Shown in pieces: positions 60,326 through 64,000 of a DNA stretch of 64,000 nt. Positions within the stretch are counted from its first letter, which is position 1, and every line of letters begins with the position of its first letter. Position numbers and translations under genes: made by a program. The stretch is from the NCBI GenBank assembly GCA_047612385.1, contig JBLGAR010000004.1, positions 15,718-79,717 on the forward strand, read 5' to 3'. The notes beneath the pieces were generated by a model. The model was not told the origin of the DNA, searched no databases, and saw only the letters and a list, made by a program, of their open reading frames with translations. The stretch is from JBALVT01 sp047612385. GTDB taxonomy: Bacteria; Pseudomonadota; Gammaproteobacteria; Pseudomonadales; Halieaceae.

Positions 60326-61921
60326 ATGGCGAGCATCAAGCAGTTATTGAACGATGTTGAAGAGTCACCAGAAGGACCCAACATAGCAGCAATTTTCGAT
60401 TTCGATGGCACAATCATATCTGGATATTCCGCAACTGTTTTCATACGCGAACAACTCAAACGCGGAGACTTATCAAAAACAAACTTCGTAGAACTCATGG
60501 CCGCCATGACCAACTTTGGTCTGGGCAATATGGGTTTCTCGGCCATGATGGCAATCAACGCACAATTTATGCGCGGCATTGAAGAGCAGACCTACAACGA
60601 AGTCTCCGAAGAACTCTACACCAAGCAAATCGCCCGTCTCATCTATCCTGAATCGCGCTCACTTATCGATGCGCACATTGCCAAGGGACACACGGTAGCC
60701 ATCGTATCCTCTGCTACGCCCTATCAGGTCAATGCAGCCGCACGGGATCTCAATATTGATCATGTTCTTTGCACCCACCTCGAGATAGAGGACGGCAAGT
60801 TTACCGGCAACGTGGTATCACCTACCTGTTTTGGCGAAGGAAAAGTCACTGCTGCAGAATCCCTCGCAGCACAAGAAGGCTCAGATCTGGACCAGAGTTT
60901 CTTCTATTCAGACAGCACAGATGACTTACAGCTGTTGGAGAGAGTGGGCCTGCCACGAGCACTCAACCCGAGTGCAAAACTGGAGCGAGTTGCACGCAAT
61001 AATCGCTGGCCCGTAGCTCACTTTGGCAGCCGCGGCCGCCCGACCGCATCTCAATTTATTCGCTCGGTTGCTGCAACCGCCAGCCTGGTCGGATCTTTTG
61101 CCGCAGGACTACCCATTTATGCCCTGACCGGCTCGAGAAGAAACGCACAGAATTTTTCTTTTTCTCTGTTTGCTGATACCGCCAGCGCGCTAATAGGGCT
61201 GGAGCTGAATGTTAAAGGGGAAGAAAACATTTGGGCAGAACGGCCTGCCGTATTCGTGTTTAATCACCAGAGCAAAGCCGATGTAGTAATCTGCGCGAAA
61301 CTACTCAGGCGCGATCTGGCTGGTGTCGGTAAAAAAGAAATTAGAGACATGCCGGTTATCGGGCGGGTCATGGAAATGGGCGGCGTGGTAATGATTGACC
61401 GCGCCGATGCTCGAGGCGCAATTGAGGCGATGAAACCACTCGTCGACGCCATGCGCAAAGAAGGAAAGTCTGTGGTGCTTGCCCCCGAGGGCACTCGAAC
61501 AGTTTCGCCCCGGCTGGCCCCCTTTAAAAAAGGTGCATTTCACCTGGCGATTCAGGCTGGCGTACCCATGATTCCCATCGTCATACGCAATGCCGGGGAT
61601 GTTGCGCCCAAAGGCGACTTTGTTTACCGCTCGGCAACGGTCGACATAGAGGTTCTTGCGCCAGTAGATACCAGCGATTGGAGCACCGATACTATTGACG
61701 AGCATATTCAGGAAGTTCGCAATATGTTCCTGCGCACGCTCGGTCAACCTGAAGTCGGCATTAAGAAAAACAGTAAGAAAAAGGCAGCGCCCAAACCCAA
61801 AGCAAAAGCAAAACCCAAGGCAGCCGCACGACCAAAAGTAAAACCTAAACTCAAATCAAAGCCAAAGATAGAGGCAACAGCCAAGACCAAATCTGCTACA
61901 AAGAAAAAAACCACAAGATAA
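60326..61921 (+). CDS. HAD-IB hydrolase fused to 1-acylglycerol-3-phosphate acyltransferase (PlsC)
   Basis: 531 residues from ATG 60326 (GGGGGAA upstream). HAD-IB half: IFDFDGTIISGYSA (catalytic DxD), VSSATPYQV, GEGKV, YSDSTDD. PlsC half: FNHQSKADVV (HxxxxD), VIGRVMEMGGVVMIDRAD, APEGTR. The C-terminal 55 residues are a Lys/Pro/Ala-rich tail (key unit KPKAKAKPKA), probably disordered. The HAD domain would dephosphorylate, the PlsC domain acylate lysophosphatidate. Similar HAD-PlsC fusions in mycobacteria sit next to PlsB, as here. Confidence 0.9.
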   Translation: MASIKQLLNDVEESPEGPNIAAIFDFDGTIISGYSATVFIREQLKRGDLSKTNFVELMAAMTNFGLGNMGFSAMMAINAQFMRGIEEQTYNEVSEELYTKQIARLIYPESRSLIDAHIAKGHTVAIVSSATPYQVNAAARDLNIDHVLCTHLEIEDGKFTGNVVSPTCFGEGKVTAAESLAAQEGSDLDQSFFYSDSTDDLQLLERVGLPRALNPSAKLERVARNNRWPVAHFGSRGRPTASQFIRSVAATASLVGSFAAGLPIYALTGSRRNAQNFSFSLFADTASALIGLELNVKGEENIWAERPAVFVFNHQSKADVVICAKLLRRDLAGVGKKEIRDMPVIGRVMEMGGVVMIDRADARGAIEAMKPLVDAMRKEGKSVVLAPEGTRTVSPRLAPFKKGAFHLAIQAGVPMIPIVIRNAGDVAPKGDFVYRSATVDIEVLAPVDTSDWSTDTIDEHIQEVRNMFLRTLGQPEVGIKKNSKKKAAPKPKAKAKPKAAARPKVKPKLKSKPKIEATAKTKSATKKKTTR

Positions 61922-61940
61922 TTAAAAAGGTTTAGATCGA

Positions 61941-64000
61941 ATGGATTTATCGCAAAGATTTAAGTCCAGCCCATGGCCAGGACAAAAGTCCAAACGTGTT
62001 GTTTTTATCCTCGATGCTCGGAATCATTTTGAACAGAGCATACTGGAGCAATGGATCGCACACTACGCACCCTCGGACACCACTTCACAAGAGGTAGTTG
62101 TCGCGCTTGGAGATGACAGAAAGGGGATAAACGCTCAGCAATTAGAGTCCGTGTTGAGCACAGCAGAAAGTCCCGAAAATATTTTGGTAGCACCGGTGAG
62201 AATTACCTGGCTGCCACGAGAATCGCTGGTCAATTCAAGTCCTCGAGTTCGCGATTTTCTGCTGGGTGATCCGCGCAGGCCCAGCGCCTCTCGCGGGGCG
62301 AAAATTATCAAAGAAACGCCCGAGCGAATGCACCTGATTGTGGGTAAACCCGATTCACTGGAAAACTTACGCACTCGACTTGCCCACCACGCTAACCCTG
62401 ACAATCAAGACAAGGGGCGAGAACTGGCGAAATTTACCGCCCGCCAGGCGGCTTTGGTGCTCGATATTGCAGAACGGCAGCTACAGGGAAGTCGTTATAA
62501 AGTGCCTCGCTACGTTGCACAGAGCCTACACGCCAGCCCCAGTTACAATGAGGCAGTCGAAAAACTCGCCATTGAATCAGGTAAGAGCAAAGCCGAACTC
62601 ATGAAAGAAGCTTCCGTCTATATGAAGGAAATGATTTCGGTGCCACGGACTTTTTGGCTGGACTTCTACGCCAAGTTTAATGATTTCGTTTTGGGCCTGG
62701 GATATGAAGATAAAATTGTTTACAACCAGACGGCCGTCGAAGACCTGAGAAAGATTGTCCGCGATCACCCGTCACTGTTACTTTGGACCCATAAGACTTA
62801 CCTGGACGGCATGGTTGTACCCAAAGTCATGTATGAAAATGATTTTCCCATGCCACACATGTTTGGTGGAGCGAATCTGAGCTTTGCTGGATTAGGGTTT
62901 CTGCTAAGACGGTCCGGAGCAATTTTTATTCGTCGAAGTTTTCAGGACAATAAACTCTATAAACTGACGTTACGCCACTACATCGGCTACTTGATGGAAA
63001 AGCGCTTTCCCATGAACTGGGCATTTGAGGGCACTAGGTCGCGTATGGGTAAACTGATGCCGCCGCGCTATGGCTTATTAAAATATGTCCTGGAAGCCTG
63101 TCACTCGGCCGACGCAAAAAACATACACATTATTCCAGTGACCATTAGTTATGACCTGATCAGAGATGTAGAGGAATATGCCACTGAGCAGACAGGGCGG
63201 GGTAAAGGTGCTGAGTCACTGCGCTGGTTTATTGGCTACATTCGAAGCCTTGCACGCCCCATGGGCAAGGTCTATATGGATATAGGCAAACCCGTGGTAT
63301 TGGACAAGGCCCCAGAACCGGGTGACAGCCTCGCTCTTTCAAAAATTGCTTTTGAAATTTCCGTTGAAGCAAATAACGTGACTCCGATTACCTTTCCATC
63401 ACTGGTAACAATGAGCTTGTTGGGCGCCGCACCAAAAGCCCTAACCGAAAAAGAAGTCGTTGAAGACTTGCGCGCATTATTGGGCTGGGCTGAAGCTAGA
63501 AAACTGCGACTGTCCAAAGACTTTGACCGCAGTTATGCAGACAATATGGATGGCCTACTAGGGATAATGATTAACGAGCGCATTGTTACTCGCTATGACG
63601 AGGGTCCCGAAACGGTCTACGGGATCGCGATGGAGCAACACCCTGTAGCAAGCTACTATCGCAGTACTATTATTCATTTCTTTGTCAGTAAAGCAATTAT
63701 CGAGCTGGCACTGCTAAAAGCCAGTGAGAAAGAAGGGCCCGATGCGCTCGTGGTCTTCTGGGCAGAGGTTGAACATTTACGCGACCTGTTCAAATTCGAA
63801 TTTTTCTATCTGCCCAAGGAGGAGTTTCAGGCGCAGATTCGGGTCGAGCTGAATCGCTATGACGAAAACTGGGAGTCGATACTCGCTCAGGGCGCCGCGG
63901 GCTTCATGCAGCTGCTCTACTCAATGACTCCGGTGGTGTCTCATATCACGCTGCTAACGTATGCCGAGGCATACTCTGTTGTTGCTGACCTTCTTGCGAG
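61941..64000 (+). CDS. plsB: PlsB-like glycerol-3-phosphate acyltransferase, 3' end cut by window edge
   Basis: 686 residues visible from ATG 61941, running off the right edge; full PlsB is about 800. Starts 20 bp after the HAD-PlsC gene. Acyltransferase motifs: LLLWTHKTYLDGMVVPKVM (HxxxxD), FGGANLSFAGLGFLLRRSGAIFIRR, NWAFEGTRSRMGKLMPPRYGLLKYV and HIIPVTISYD. N-terminal 250 residues and the C-terminal helical region fit PlsB. Makes 1-acyl-glycerol-3-phosphate from glycerol 3-phosphate and acyl-CoA/ACP, feeding the PlsC domain encoded next door. Confidence 0.93.
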   Translation, partial: MDLSQRFKSSPWPGQKSKRVVFILDARNHFEQSILEQWIAHYAPSDTTSQEVVVALGDDRKGINAQQLESVLSTAESPENILVAPVRITWLPRESLVNSSPRVRDFLLGDPRRPSASRGAKIIKETPERMHLIVGKPDSLENLRTRLAHHANPDNQDKGRELAKFTARQAALVLDIAERQLQGSRYKVPRYVAQSLHASPSYNEAVEKLAIESGKSKAELMKEASVYMKEMISVPRTFWLDFYAKFNDFVLGLGYEDKIVYNQTAVEDLRKIVRDHPSLLLWTHKTYLDGMVVPKVMYENDFPMPHMFGGANLSFAGLGFLLRRSGAIFIRRSFQDNKLYKLTLRHYIGYLMEKRFPMNWAFEGTRSRMGKLMPPRYGLLKYVLEACHSADAKNIHIIPVTISYDLIRDVEEYATEQTGRGKGAESLRWFIGYIRSLARPMGKVYMDIGKPVVLDKAPEPGDSLALSKIAFEISVEANNVTPITFPSLVTMSLLGAAPKALTEKEVVEDLRALLGWAEARKLRLSKDFDRSYADNMDGLLGIMINERIVTRYDEGPETVYGIAMEQHPVASYYRSTIIHFFVSKAIIELALLKASEKEGPDALVVFWAEVEHLRDLFKFEFFYLPKEEFQAQIRVELNRYDENWESILAQGAAGFMQLLYSMTPVVSHITLLTYAEAYSVVADLLA

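Noticed and set aside
1..64000. CRISPR arrays, insertion sequences, prophage genes, toxin-antitoxin or defence systems
   Set aside because: No direct-repeat arrays, transposases, integrases or defence-type domains were seen on either strand.

Overview
The window looks like chromosomal DNA of a free-living, aerobic, probably marine gammaproteobacterium. The gene set points that way: an aa3-type cytochrome oxidase, TonB receptor, LPS heptose genes, acyl-CoA and CoA-transferase catabolism, sulfotransferases, PhoB-type regulation, and PlsB plus HAD-PlsC acyltransferases. A Halieaceae/Cellvibrionales-type organism is my best guess, but no rRNA or other marker gene is present to prove it. Genes are dense, G+C is moderate, and I see no insertion sequence, prophage or CRISPR array. 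Both ends cut a gene: an N-acyl-D-amino-acid deacylase on the left and a PlsB-like acyltransferase on the right.

Layout. 1-4.6 kb: deacylase fragment and a large MscK-type mechanosensitive channel. 4.6-13.8 kb: an organic-acid/CoA island with a two-subunit CoA transferase, a MatB-like malonyl-CoA synthetase, an SDR, a methylsuccinyl-CoA dehydrogenase-like flavoprotein, a mesaconyl-CoA C1-C4 CoA transferase, a PQQ-type beta-propeller and a carboxymuconolactone-decarboxylase-family protein. 13.9-16.9 kb: a decayed NCS2 permease and a uxuA-kdgK hexuronate operon. 16.9-29 kb: an apparent phosphate-starvation island. It holds a TonB receptor, an internally duplicated 939-residue lipoprotein, an acidic beta-helix protein, three small secreted proteins, an orphan PhoB-like regulator, a PAP2 phosphatase, an MJ1255-type glycosyltransferase and a cyclic-nucleotide-domain protein. 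Pho-box-like 11-bp direct repeats precede most of these genes, several with the canonical 10-nt spacing to a -10.

29-39.5 kb: DUF2878/DUF3833 genes with possible ECF-type promoters, a PNPOx-like protein, folE, a spermidine-synthase-like methyltransferase, malonyl-CoA decarboxylase with a membrane-anchored TAXI-like protein, a sulfotransferase, a purple-acid-phosphatase-like lipoprotein and a TPR protein. A tRNA-Val(GAC) follows. 39.7-47 kb: four membrane glycan genes (GT-C, GT2, GtrA, PMT-like), an NhaC-family antiporter and a nucleotide-sugar-epimerase-like reductase. 47-54.3 kb: a second sulfotransferase and a complete cytochrome c oxidase operon (subunit II with two heme-c domains, I, two subunit-III-like proteins, IV, SCO). 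54.4-59 kb: an NTF2-like protein, a Gfo/Idh oxidoreductase, a radical SAM enzyme, a heptosyltransferase and a heptose-1-phosphate adenylyltransferase. 59-64 kb: a lipoprotein-anchored methyltransferase-like protein, a structured candidate small RNA with its own promoter and terminator, a HAD-PlsC fusion and a PlsB-like enzyme (glycerolipid synthesis).

The most interesting parts are the Pho-box island at 24.3-28.4 kb, the candidate RNA at 60.04-60.25 kb and the methylsuccinate/mesaconate module at 8.6-11.5 kb. All functions are assigned by reading motifs and remembered family sequences; no database search was run.
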